The notes under the pieces were generated by a model. It worked only from the letters and a program-made list of their open reading frames with translations. It was not told the origin of the DNA and did not search any database. A stretch of DNA of 64,000 bases, from NCBI RefSeq assembly GCF_037038585.1, contig NC_092523.1, forward strand, positions 28,959,501-29,023,500. Direction: 5' to 3'. This document shows positions 48,433 through 61,300 of this stretch, in pieces. The stretch's first letter is position 1. Every line of letters starts with the position of its first letter. Made by a program: the position numbers and the translations under genes. Source of the DNA: Patagioenas fasciata (lineage: Eukaryota; Chordata; Aves; Columbiformes; Columbidae).

Positions 48433-51400
48433 AATGGAAGAAAGTGTCTTAAATATCAGCAAGGGGAGTGAAATTCCTGCCTGCACCAGCCCAGGGGCCA
48501 GAGGAGATGAGCGGCTTCTCCCAGGCCCCATTTCCACCCCTGCAGAAAGCAGAGACAATGTCTCCCCAGCAGCATTGCCAGACTCAGGGCCACAGCACAC
48601 TCTGAGAGGCTCTGCTCAGGGAAGGCTCTACCCTTCCCAAAAGGCAACTGCAAAAGTGAAAACAAAAAGAAGACTGGCTAAATGAGCCCAGCTCGGCAGA
48701 TAGATTTGTGAATTATTACATTTTTGACCCCCACAGCAATGCAAATCCTAGGATGTGCCAAGAACAAATTAGGCTGTCTGCAGTTGAGACTTCTCTCCAG
48801 AAAAAAAAAAAAGCCTTTTTTTTGCTAGACATAAGAAACAAGCAGCTTTGCCAAAGCTGGAGAACACAGAGATAAAGATTCCCTCTTGAACGTCTCATTT
48901 GGAAAATTCAAGACTTTATCAGGATGAAGATATGACTTTTGTTTGTTTGGGTTTTTTTAAGTAACTACACAACAAAAACAACAAACTGAACTTCCACTGA
49001 GTTCATGGCTTTACCTTTCCATCGCTGTGTGTCTAACACATGCTCCTGAGGGCTCCATAATGCTTTAAAACAACAGGAGCTTCTACCTCCGCTGCACTTA
49101 GTTTCTGGTTGAGGAGAGCAATTTTAATCTCATTCTTAAGTATTCTGCTAATTTTCCAGTCTCATTTTGTCTGTCAGATACAACTTCCTTTTCTCTTTCC
49201 AGGACAAAATGAGATACAGGTAAACAGAGAATGTGGGATGTGAGTTTTCTTTCCAGCAGTGGTTCTTCAGCAGAATGAATCAGAGGCAAAATATTAAGTC
49301 CCAGAAGCCATTTCTCCCAGAGCTGCTTGGACATCCTTTAAAAGGGGGGTGAAGCAAGTTTTTCAAGAATAAACTTTTCTGTAAAGTGCTAATCAAAGCA
49401 CTTATCTTCAGTGTAGAATTAATTTGAGCCAAAACTAAAATTTCAGCCATAAGCAGACTTCTGTCCAGAAAGAAAAACATTAGTTCAAAAGTGATGATGC
49501 TTTTAACTTGTGTGTTTTGCCTCAAGCTATAATGAAGAGGCAAAATATTTAGTTTGCCCAACTTAATCTCTTTGTGCTGCTCTCCAGTCACATTGTTGAT
49601 CCCCTAATTTGTCTGTGCAGCTCTGGTATAATTCTGCAGAATGGCCGCTCCTAAGTAAGCTGTGCTATGCTGGGGGAAGTTCACTTGAGAACAGATAACT
49701 CAAGTTAATTCAGCTGTCAAAATACAGCCAAAGAAATCCGAGAGAAGTGGTGCAATTTCCTAATATTATCTTCCTCACTCATGTTTCATTCACCCCTGGG
49801 ATGGTAACCGAGTAGCTACTTGGTGTAAACTCTTTGCTCTGCATTCCAATTGGGAGAGAAGCGGCAAAGACAATCACTAGTATCACACTTCAGCGTGTCT
49901 GGAGAAATTGAGGTACACTCAGCATCTGTGGCTATTTTCAGTACCCTGCTTGTAGTTTTTTATATTTCTTAATTTGTAAGCATTTAGTAAGCTATAAGTG
50001 AATTTTCCACACTGACCCATGACCGTTTATTTTATGTAAAAGCCTTGGGTGAGGGCTGTTGATGAAACGCAAGTGTATTATCTGGACAGCCTCAACCATA
50101 GAGCTGACTGCTGGCTCCTTCCTTACTCTAATCGCTGAGCACTTTTGTGTCAGAGTTAATTCTGCAAAAGCCATGTCGATTCTTCTCTCCAGCATGACTG
50201 AAGCAGCTACCGGTTCATTAGTTTTCTCATCTGTTACTGAGCATTACACCTCTGAAAGCACAGCAACGTTGATAGTAACTGCTCAGGTCTAAACACAACC
50301 AGAGTTTTTATTTGATTATTATTTATGTTTTAACACCCAATGAAGAAAAACTTTGACGAGATTTTGCTTATGAAATAATAATCAACAAGAAAAACAGTCG
50401 TGTGCTTTGGAGGATGCTTAGTTAAAGCATTCTGTCAAAAACAGAATAAGAAAAAATAATTTACTAAATCAGACAATTCTGATTAATCTGAGGAACACAA
50501 AAATTACTCCATTATTTAGCACAGTGAGAAACAAGCTTGAAGAAGGACTGAGAAGGACTGAGATCTCAGGACCTGTATCTCAGGACTTGAGATGCAAACG
50601 ATATAACTTTTTTTAAGCCTTCCATGTTACCCCTGAAACAGGCAGTCATTGACTACAGCTAAATGGTATCCTTCACTTAACTATGCATTTCCCCAAACTC
50701 TCTGTAATTAAATAAGTAACAGTAGGGCTTTACATCACTTAATGTTGTTATGGAGAACTGCCTGCACAATTTTACTAGCCTGAATTATTCAGTTATTTCT
50801 GAACTAGCAATAAGAAATTAGGAAAAAGGCTTCAAAAATTCATGGGTCATTTTAAATTTGGAATTATTTTCATTGGCCTTGACACAAACTGGGTTCATGT
50901 TTTCAGCCTCTCCCCTGCAACCACAAGGGATAACTACTTATTTTCCTTCCAAATGAGATTTGCAGGTAATAGCCCAAACCCAGCAGCTGAAGTTCAAAGA
51001 GAAAGACCCAAACCTGCTAGACTTGGACATGGGGCGAGTGGAACAGTGATGAATGAGGGAAGAATCACAAAGGACCCTGCCTGCACCAGCACTGAGTGGG
51101 CGCCACATTCGCTTCTCCCAACAGCTAGGACCTGAGGAAGGCAGAGAGAAAACAGTCTTATTTTCATGCCCAGGATCTTCCTTAGCCAAATTAATTCTTC
51201 CCACATATACCCCTTTCATTTCTTCTTGTTTCTGATCCTATTTTGCAAAAGGTATGGAGTGGATGTCAGAGTACCAGGGCTGCTTCTGCTCAGAGAAGAC
51301 TGTCTCAGCAGCTGAATGTTATTTGTGTCCACACATGCCCTTCGTTCACACTTGCACTGAAGCAAAACCACCTTGCAGTTCCTGCTGTGCACTCTGCGTG

Positions 51401-54400
51401 GCTTCACAGGTCACGGCCAAAGCGTTCTTCTCATACATTCAAGGGAAAAAAGCCCCCAAGATTTTTACAGTAAGTAAGACGATCTCTTTCCTTTGAGAGT
51501 GGCAAGTCTGCAGCTATTCAATTCCACCCAATAAATGGGAACCATACGACCATAGATGAGGAAAAGCACAGCCAGTTTACACTGCAGCCTTTCCACCAAA
51601 CACCTCTCCAGTCTTTGCATGGGGAAAGCTTCTTCTGTGAATGTTGGACCTGTTCATGGCTTGGGGTAGTGCCAGAACAGATGTGGCTCCTTTTGCAGGT
51701 CCCAGCACAGTTGTCAAGTCTCTCTTACATTCTGTTCTTTTTTTTTCCTGGTTTCTATAACTTGTGTATTTATTTTCCTTCTCAGCCTTTCCTAAAGGTG
51801 TACTTTTCTTTCTGTGGATTTTGCCAGTTCTCCCAGTGCTGGTTCCCAATCAGCACTAAGGCATCCGAACCCTTCCACTTCAAGGAGTGCCAATCACAGC
51901 TGCCATTGCTCATTAGGAAAACTGCACCTTTCAGGGGGTCTAATCCCAACCAAAAGCTAGAGCTCAGCACTGGCTTTGTAACACCTGGGCTGCAAACACC
52001 CTGGAAACTAGCCACCAGCCCCAAGAGAGGTGCCTTCCATCAGTCACACAACAGCAATAGCAAAAAGGGTGGACGGCACATTTTTCAGGGGCCGGCCTTA
52101 AAAGAGATGCTCTGCAGTTCATCTAATAAACTATATAACATAAATATAATGGGAGATGCTACACCTAGAGTAAAGACTTGAGCTGTCTGCACACAGTCTT
52201 TAAACACAATGTTCTGAAATGTAGTTAATACCCAAACAACTCTAAATTATTGACTTAGGGATGCTGGGATGGTGTACCAAGGAATGCACTGTGCTTTGTA
52301 TGCCCTGTTCTGCTATTTAATCCTTTACAGAAAACAGATTGCCAGGCTAGCTAGGTCTTTGTTCCTACCAAAGACCTAGTTAATTTTCAGTTGCCCTTAC
52401 AACTGCAGCTGACAAGATGCAGAGCCGTACTGCTGGAACTGGACAGTGGGATCCTGCCTCCACCAAAAGGTGACGCTGACTGAGCTGGGCACTGCCCAGG
52501 ACCCAAAGATGAAAGGTACCTCTCCCGTCAAGCTTCCTTACCCAAGCAGAGACGTCCTCTGCATAAGGAATCTGTAGGCAGTTGTCTTTCCCAATTTGCA
52601 TGGTTGTCATCTTTCCCGTTGTGTTTTCAGACGCTTGTCCTCACCAGACAAAAGGTCTGCTCTCGCTTCTCCCGAAGTCAGTGGGAACTCTGCCATCAAT
52701 TCCAGTGGTAGCTGGATTGGGGCCAAAATGTTAGCCACTCCGCTTCCCCTTAAGTCATTCCCAAACAATACTTCTTTGATTACATATCAAGCCTGAGGGG
52801 TCTTAGTTATCTTCTAACCCTCTCCTTTATATCTCCAGTATCTATGGATTCCATAGTCTAGGCAGGAACTGTTTGAACAGAAGGGCCTTAATCATCAAAA
52901 GTACTTTTCTTCCCCTGCCATGTTTTTTCTCAAAGGGAGTTTGTTGCTGATTCCTTTGGGAATGAGATGGGGAAAATGAAAAGGAAATGACACAGGTTTA
53001 AAGAGAAGCTAAACCAAAAAAAAACCACCAACCCAGCCCCACAGAAAGGAGGCTTCTGACATTTGAGAACTAATGCACCTATAATCAAATTCACCAGGAG
53101 AAAAAAACCCTGCTCACACTGAAAATGCTTTTAAAATTATATCAGATGCAAATGTGATATAAGCCACAAGGGTAAACTTGGCTAGATTTTCATGGGGGGG
53201 TTTGCAATAGAGAGCAGTAAATAATGAGAAAGGGGAATCCTGCTTATTTAGGTAGCTGCACAACCCAACAAGTCCAAAATAGCTTCAAGTGATTCTGAGT
53301 ATCTTCCTAGACTTCTAAATGGTAATTGTGTTCTCCTTTAATTAGAGACTGTGATAGCAATACTCTGCCATAAAGAGAAGTTGTACTTAGACATCTAGTT
53401 TTGATCCACAGAGGGCAACACCAGACCACTGTGTATGGTTATGTCTTACAGACAGCACTTGGTAAAGGATGAAACGGTTACAGCAAACAATCAGTCTGAC
53501 TCAGCAGACCAAAACAGGACTCTGTCCAAACCGTGTCCTGCAAATAACGTCCTTGCAACTGAAGAACTCTGGCACTGAAGTTAGTATTATTTATAAAAAC
53601 ACAGGGAAAACCAATTCTGCTCCACAGCTCAAGAGCTTTACTACAAATTGGACATACATTAGATCCACAGATACTTAAGGTGAAATATATTAACTGTCCA
53701 CACAGGACAGATGAGAATTTCTTCTCGGTTTTGTAAAATGTGCGTGCAGTAAAGAAAATGTGGCAATTGTGCCAAGTGACACACAGTTCCTCAAAAGGCT
53801 GGGCATTACAAGAGAGGAAAAAGCGCTATCAGAAAGTGGCAGTATATTTTACTCTTCCACTGAACAGCAGGTGAATAAATGAACAAATACACTCAATATA
53901 AAATAAATCAGCAAATAAATTCAACATAAAATATGCACATAATATTACTGGGTAGTCTATTTGAATTAAAAAGTATCTCCAGGGTAGGTAATGCAACACA
54001 TGACATTTTATCAGCCTTCTCCTATTAGATATTCTTAGGCTGACTTATAAGACTATGAAATAATCAAAATTGATTTGGGCCACTAATATTTTCTTGAAGA
54101 ATTTTGGACATGATCTGGTATTTAGTCTGCTATGAGATCACGAGTGAACAATATCAGAATACTCTTAATTATTTCATAGCTAAAAAACATGCAGGTCTTA
54201 TTAAATATATGCCATACAGCTAGAATGATAGTATTTGACAACCTTTCAGAACATACTGCAGTGAAAAATTAGGTAAGGTACCCATTATGCTATCATAGTT
54301 CGCAAAGTACAAAAGCAAGTTCAAAATGAAAAAGAACCAGCGGCTTATTGCTTCTATATAGCAAACAAAGTTTGGGATTTAACTTTCACATTGTAAGGAT

Positions 54401-54999
54401 GTTTTAGGAAAGTCACCGGCATGTTCAACCTGACTCTGTTGTAAGATTTCACTATGATATGCAGGACTGGAAGGGAAGGATGTAAAGAAAAAACCCAGGA
54501 ACTGGATTTGGGATTTTTTTTTTCAACATTCACTTTGCTACTCCATGAAAAACATTTTCTAAGTAACTCCTCAGCAAGGTTGTGGGAGCCTTCTTTTCCT
54601 GATTGACATCCACTGAAACAGGCCATTGAGGGGATTTTTATATCCTTGCTCTCCCTAATACTTGCTACGAAGATGGAGAGCAGTGGACATGAATGTGTGC
54701 AAGCTCACTTGTTTGTTTGGAGAAGACTGTGAGCGGCCAAAGAGCAGCAGTAAATCCCACCTACCTGCAGCTGGGGCTTCTATGCTGGACTGAAATACGT
54801 GTCAGTGCAGGAAATGCTCTGAGATGGACTATGTGGAGATGAGCCTACACTTCACGCTGCCAACACGGCAGATCTGGCGGTGGAACAGGGCTCCTAACCA
54901 CGGACAGCCACGAAGGCTAGATTTATTTGTCCTCCTGTGCGCAGAGCAATGTGCATTTGTGCCTGCATGCGTTCCACACAAAGGGCGTCACACAAAGCA
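48433..54999. other. SCFD2: Presumed SCFD2 intron, no gene seen
   Basis: Unique sequence. A small direct-plus-inverted repeat cluster (50541-50590) is listed in the findings. The 188-codon + frame at 51615-52181 has no family features and is overlapped by open frames on the other strand. Confidence 0.45.
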
Positions 55000-55130
55000 G
55001 CGGATTAGCTATGGGGTTGCACGAAACCAGCTCCTGAGTTCTAATCCCGGTTGTGCCGTTCACACACTGGGTGGCCTTGGGCAAGTCTATCGGCTCGATT
55101 TCTGTAGCTGAGGGGAAAAAAGACCACTTC
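55000..55130 (+). mobile_element. MIR-like (CORE-type) SINE remnant
   Basis: The order of pieces follows MIR. First a tRNA-related head (agctcctgagttctaatcccgg, the B-box zone), then tgtgccgttcacacactggg, then the core gtggccttgggcaagtc, then a degraded ctcgatttctgtagctgagggg in place of cctcagtttccccatctg. It is short of the 3' LINE-like tail. MIRs are very old in amniotes, so the intact core is unusual in a bird. Confidence 0.75.
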
Positions 55131-57016
55131 ACAGAGCCACTCTGTGTGCCATGCAACTGATGCTTTTACAGCACATTTTAAAATACCATGCACCCAATTT
55201 GCCTTCTGCCAGATCTCTTTCATACGAGTTTAAGTAAAAAAGGTCCAAAGTATGTCTTGTGCTCATTCAAGGCCACTTTAGTCAGAGTGGGGTAGAGGGA
55301 CTTATGTGGGAACAAGAAATGAGAGTCACATTCAATGTGTGATCCCTCGAGGAACATTTACCAACCATAACATCACCTTTTACTGCTTCTTATCAAATCT
55401 TAGGAATAATGAAGTGGTTTTTTTGCTAGAAAGCATTTATTTCTGCAGCAATTTGAAAAAATATTTGCATCTGGGTAAGGAGGTATGACAATTTGTCTCA
55501 TTTAATAATCATGAAAGCTGAGCTATGACTAACTCTGAATGAAGCCAGGCAGATTGCAGGCTGTAGCTACAGAGCTTCCAAAACAGCCAGGGCAAGAAGC
55601 ACCAGCCCTGTGGAAACCCAGCACTTCTATTTATGCTGAGTAAGTATTCACTGACTGAAAAGACAGCAACAACAAAGCCTGTTTCTCTGCTTGCTTATTA
55701 AATGTTTACCCGTTTCTCTTCAAAGATGAAACGATTAAATCAAAGGCCCATGCCCTTCTTGAAGCAACTTTTATATATTATATGTTAGCCAGATATAACA
55801 GAACGTTATATATTAAACAGTCACACATCACCAGGAATTTGAGGCATACTCCTGCATAGGATGCTGTTGCAGTAAATTCCAGGGTTGGTTTCAGATGTCA
55901 AAATATGATCAAGCCATCTTTTAGTCCAACAGGAATGATTCTTTCCTTATCCATATTTTATTTTGATTTGTAACTGCTAGTTTAAGCCACATGTCAACAA
56001 GCAGGTTATCTTTCAAATTCCTCCACTTTCCTGCTCTTTCGAACTGGATATACCAGAGTGCCAGATCTACTGCTAGAAAAATCCCAGCATGACTATGTTA
56101 TTACTTTAATTAATCAGGGCCTAACATATGATTATGGCATCTGGGAATAATATTACAATACATGAAGCCCATGAATACAGGGTGGAGGATTTGCATATAT
56201 CAACAATTAATTTCCTCTGCAGTCGTTCAGTTTAAACTTGTGGAAGCACTTAAGAGTATCTTTAAGAGAATATTCTAATGAAAAGTTACCATCTAGCTCT
56301 AGACCTCTCTACGATAAACAGTATATAAATTAACTCAAGTATTTACACTGCACTTACGGAGAAGTTAATATTTCCATCCTTACGCTCCGTTTATATTGGC
56401 CACGGTTCAGAAGTCAAAGCCCCAAAAACACTCAAAACACCTTCATGAAAACAAAATTATGGTTAAAATTTCCAGGATGTTTCTAGAAGGAAAACCTATC
56501 CTTCCATTCAACAGGAAGACATTTTACTGACGCCCCAAATGCTTGACTGGTATTTTACATTTAGAAATAATTTATTATTATTTGCATATAATTTATCCTA
56601 AGATGGACAAGGGAAGAGGTGAGAAAGTGGCTATAATTTCTGGTTTTTCTGTTTTGATAATTAGAACAACTCAGTTTCTGTTACTAGAGCACTATTGTTA
56701 GAGGCTACAGTCTCTGTAAAATCTTCATATGAAATCTCTGCACATCTTATGCATTTCGCTATGACTTTACATTTTTTTTTTAAATCTCGGATTCCTTTAA
56801 TAATAACAGCAAATAGTTCCAGCTTTCTGCAGCTGCAGAAGTTTGCTGTCCCCAGAGATCTGCCATGGTACAGCTCTTGCTTCCAATCAAAACAGTGACA
56901 TAGTGGCCATGATTTACAGCTTGCAGGGGCTTGATTAGGGAATAGCACACTATTGAGCAAATATTAAACAACTGAACAGAATTTTTAATGTGCAGGGCTT
57001 TCTATCTTCAACCCCC

Positions 57017-57036
57017 TAAATAAATAAATAAATAAA
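57017..57036. repeat. (TAAA)5 microsatellite
   Basis: Five perfect taaa units. Confidence 0.9.
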
Positions 57037-58258
57037 CCCCAAAAACCAATTTCCTGCCCAAAAGCTAAGGGAAATGGGAGATGGTATTCAAGATCCCTCT
57101 TCCTCTGTTGCTGAAGTTTCAACTAGCAATGTACACCCATAAGCTCTTTAAACAACTCTATCCCTACCATTTTAAATAAAAACTGTCTGCACTGTTACAG
57201 TAACACACTGAAAAACTTGCACGGTAACAAGGAACAAATATTATCAGGTTTAGCATCAGACTGAAAATTGCTCTCAGGTAAAGTGGCAGAGTTTCCTTAC
57301 AGAATTACTAGGAAACAAATACCAAGAAGAAAAATGAAAAATATTTTAGTTATTTTAAAAACAGTGATTTGATATACAAAAGGAATATTTCTATTTTGTG
57401 CTCAAGCAGAAAGTCTTGGTAGACGACACGTTTTTATTAGCACTAAGAATAACAGCTATTATGTGATGGCATATTCTTGATCACATTGAATTTGCCCAAG
57501 CAGAATGAAATTGGGAACCATGTAAAAAAATTTTAGAATTTTTATTTTCTGGAAAAACAAGGCTTAAAACGGTCTACAGGACAATATAAAATTACACACA
57601 GTAAGCTGGTCATATTTTGAAATTTAATTAGTTGCCAAGCTTCAGTTTTTGGCACTGAATTTTTGCTGAAGTCTAGCAACTTCATTTTGAGAAATTTAGA
57701 ACTACTTTATAAGATTTGACAAGCGATAAAGTGATGTCAGTTTTCTTCAATAAAAATTAAATTAGAGGAGCCTAAAAAGCATGTATTCTAACTACTGATT
57801 TCTATCATTTTATGATATACTTTTGACTGGAGGAGTGGGAAGAGACACCAACAGTTTAAGGGTCTGCATTTCTGTGAACGCCTGACTTCGCATGCATGGT
57901 AATTCTGGGGTTTGTGTTTAAAACACTGGTAGCTATGAAGAAAAAGAAAACCGCAGAGATGCTGCAGGGATTCACCACTTGACAGAGATCTTAAGCCGCA
58001 AATACAAACGGTACATGAAGACTTTACGAGTTACAGGGTCTATCAATGGAATATATGCAAATGTTGCTATTCTTTATTCTGTAACTGCAGGGGCATATCT
58101 GATAAAGGAAAAAAAAAAAAAAAAGAAAACAAAACCCAATGTTCAAAATCCTGGCTGTAAAGCTAATTCTAAATATATGGCTTAAAACTATTGTTATCAC
58201 ATACGTTATGTATTAAGTAAAAAGCCTGAGGCTATTTGTCTGTCTACATTTAATCTGA

Positions 58259-58311
58259 TAGTCTATTTTTCCTCCTGAGAACTATAGTCTATTTTTCCTC
58301 CTGAGAAACTA
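58259..58311. repeat. 26/27-bp tandem duplication
   Basis: tagtctatttttcctcctga followed by gaacta (58259-58284) is repeated at once as the same unit with one extra A (58285-58311). Confidence 0.92.
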
Positions 58312-61300
58312 GTTTGTGAACAGACAGATTTTCCAACTACTTTTGTTCTCTGATAGCAGAATCCAGGTCTGCAGAATTGTTTCATTTTCTGCAATTTGCA
58401 TTCTTCAGTGAAGAAGCTGTTTACTTCTACCATGGTTATACAGTGAAAACACATCTGCATTTATGGAGTTAACAGCCGTCTTATTAATTTAATTTTATTC
58501 TGCCTTTTTTTTTTAATAGAAACCTAATGAAAACCATGTTTATGTGCTCAAAGGCACAGAGGAAATTCATTACTCTGAGGAATAACACACTCCACAAGTG
58601 AAATGAAAGTAATCTTATTTATGACAGGAAGAGGCCTTCACTAGACTCAACTCCACCACACTTGGACTGATACTGGCTGCATGAAAGAAGCTGCAAATTC
58701 AGGAACTGTTTTCAAATGTGAGCCTCATCTCAGCAATAAACACATTTGCAGTTTAGCCTCACAAACATTCAAAATCTGCTGAAGAGGAAGTATTCAGCTA
58801 TTGTATTTACTATAAAAGTGTTACAAAGAGAATGTGACAATTACATGAAAAATTGTGATAGGGCCTGTCAATTGGGGTTCCTTCCTCCCGCTTAGAAATG
58901 AGCCTCCCTACGCCTACAGCCAGCCTGCTTGCTTATCAGATCTGGCATTTTGCATTGGATTTAATGGCGGTATTGCGGTAACCGAAATACCCCAGTTTCC
59001 ATGCATTTATTTGGCTGTGGGGAGAGGAGAGACTTGTAAACACACCCACCTGGAGAACCCTTGGGGCTCAGGAGTGAGGAGGTGGAGGGACAGGACGTGT
59101 GGGGAAGGACAGATGCTGCAGGGCTGGGACCGCAGCTTGCTCCAGGGCTTGCTGCCCAGAGGTGCCTGTGGTACCCTGCACAGCTGGGTAATTCCCTGGG
59201 CAGAAAAGGGAAACCAGAAACGACAAAAGATGATTTACTGTCCTGTCTACCCAGCCCTGTACGTGTATGCGCCTGAGTAGCTGGTACCCATGTGCATGTA
59301 TACGTGTGTGTCTGAATTTAAAAGAAAGAAGAAAACCTTCTTGCAAAGAGGAGGGATGATGAGAAAAATGCCTGGCAAGGTATTGCTACAACTATTTCTG
59401 TGTGTGATCGCATCTTTTTCCTGAACAAAATTAAATCAAAAAGGAAAAATGTTCCTTAGTGCTGTGAAAGTCAAACCCTACGTTCGTCTCATCTATGGAG
59501 ACTTCAAAAGAGAGTTTTCATTAATGGAAAGTTGTGATGTATGGCAAACTAGATGGCTTCACATGCGTTTGCAATTTCTATATCTAAACCCACATGTTTT
59601 ACATTCCTTGGGTTTCTTCCCCGACTTTGCCTTGAGTTAGAAAAGGGAAGGAAGGGGAAGCAGCTGCCGTGCCAAGGCTCCCATCCAGCAGTGAGACCTC
59701 TTCCCCACAAGAAGGCACTGTATGCTAACAAATAGGAGTACGCTGATATTTTTGGAGGGAATTGTCACAGTTTTTTTTTTCTCTTCCTGGCTTTTGCTAG
59801 AGGCCCAGCATCAAGATGTGTGGGTTTCTCCAGCGTCATGAAGGACAGCTGCCTTTGTCTGCCTGCAGATGTTTGGCCAGTTCCAGTCTGCATGCTTGAC
59901 CAGTGAGCAAGATAAGCTTCTCAGCCTTGTACAAGGAATTAACTGATATTCTTGTACATCTTCTGCCAGAAAGCAACTTTTAACACTAAAACAAGATTGG
60001 TGAATTTCAAGATTTAGTTAAACATATTTAGCTCTTCCTTTGCTATATTTCTTCTGCAATTACAGTATGTCTGCATTTGTATAGGCACTTCACTTTTTCC
60101 TCATGTGATCTAAACTCCCCTTCTCCTTCATCCCACAACAAAACAATTAATCCTTTGTTTGCAACATTAGGCGGTTGCCATGGAATTTAATATGATTTTA
60201 CAAATTTAGCAGTATGAACACTTTTGGATCACACATGAATAGAATAGGGCCACAGAGAACGAGCATATCTTGGTATATATTGACTGTAACAGAAAAAGAA
60301 GATATTTTGGAAGAAAATAAAACTTTAAAAGCAAGTAAAAAAACTGAATCCTTGTCTCAGTCTATTACAAAATGTTTGAACATTCCTCCCAACAGGAAAG
60401 TAGTTCTTTAAATCATACACAGCCTTTTGTTTGCACAGGAGATTGCTCAATCTTTTTGTCTAGATTTGAACTTGTCAGCTAGAAGAGCAGAACTGAGACT
60501 CTTCTCTTCCCTTGACAAATGATCTATTTGCTGACAGAGATGAGCAAGGGAGTGGACAATCTCAACAGTGCTATTCTACAGCCATATTTTATTCCCGCCT
60601 TAACATGAACGCAGAAGCAGGAGCAGCTGCACTGAAGAAATAAGTGATGCTGTTCTCTGTGATGTCTATATACCTCAAATTGTTGGAAAGAGCCTAGTAT
60701 GGGCCACAATTCTCCATCATGACACAGCTAAAGGCCAGCACAGAGTCATGGTACATGAGGGGTCACTGCAAACTTCTAAGACCTGCTTTCGGGTAGCATA
60801 TATACTGAGGTTCCTACATGATTCTGGATAAAACACTGTCTGAACCTCATGAACAAGATGATGGATAGTGCCAGACACCCATTTGAGTTGGGGGAGCTGC
60901 CAGACTAGCTCCATACGGCCAAAAGATGTTGTACAGAGAGATCTTTTGACATTATCAGAATTGAATTAAGCTGAACTAGCAATAACAGGCAAGATAGTAT
61001 ATGGAAGCACTTGCTTTCTAGCTGCTGCCCGCCCCCACCCCCCCCGCAAATGGAATTAGATGCTCCCCTGCCCCAGCAGAAAGCCGCCAGCCCACGGGCT
61101 CACACACACCGCCTGCTCTCGGCTTTCGGGCACAGAGGGGAATCGATTCTCTTCCTCCACACTTCTCACAACCACCTCAGCAGGCTCGTATCACAAACCA
61201 TAAGCGATGCCAGTGCTTTCTGCTCAAAAAGATAAAATGGAGATGCAGTTTATAACGAGTATATTCACGCCCTTTCAAGTGGTTGTCAAAATGATGTTTG

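Noticed and set aside
51615-52181. 188-codon + frame
   Set aside because: No family features. Its low-complexity F/Y/C-rich part comes from a T-rich stretch, and the other strand is open too.
58855-59280. 141-codon + frame in a GC-richer patch
   Set aside because: No domain, and an overlapping 71-codon frame in another phase plus a 92-codon - frame. Treated as composition.
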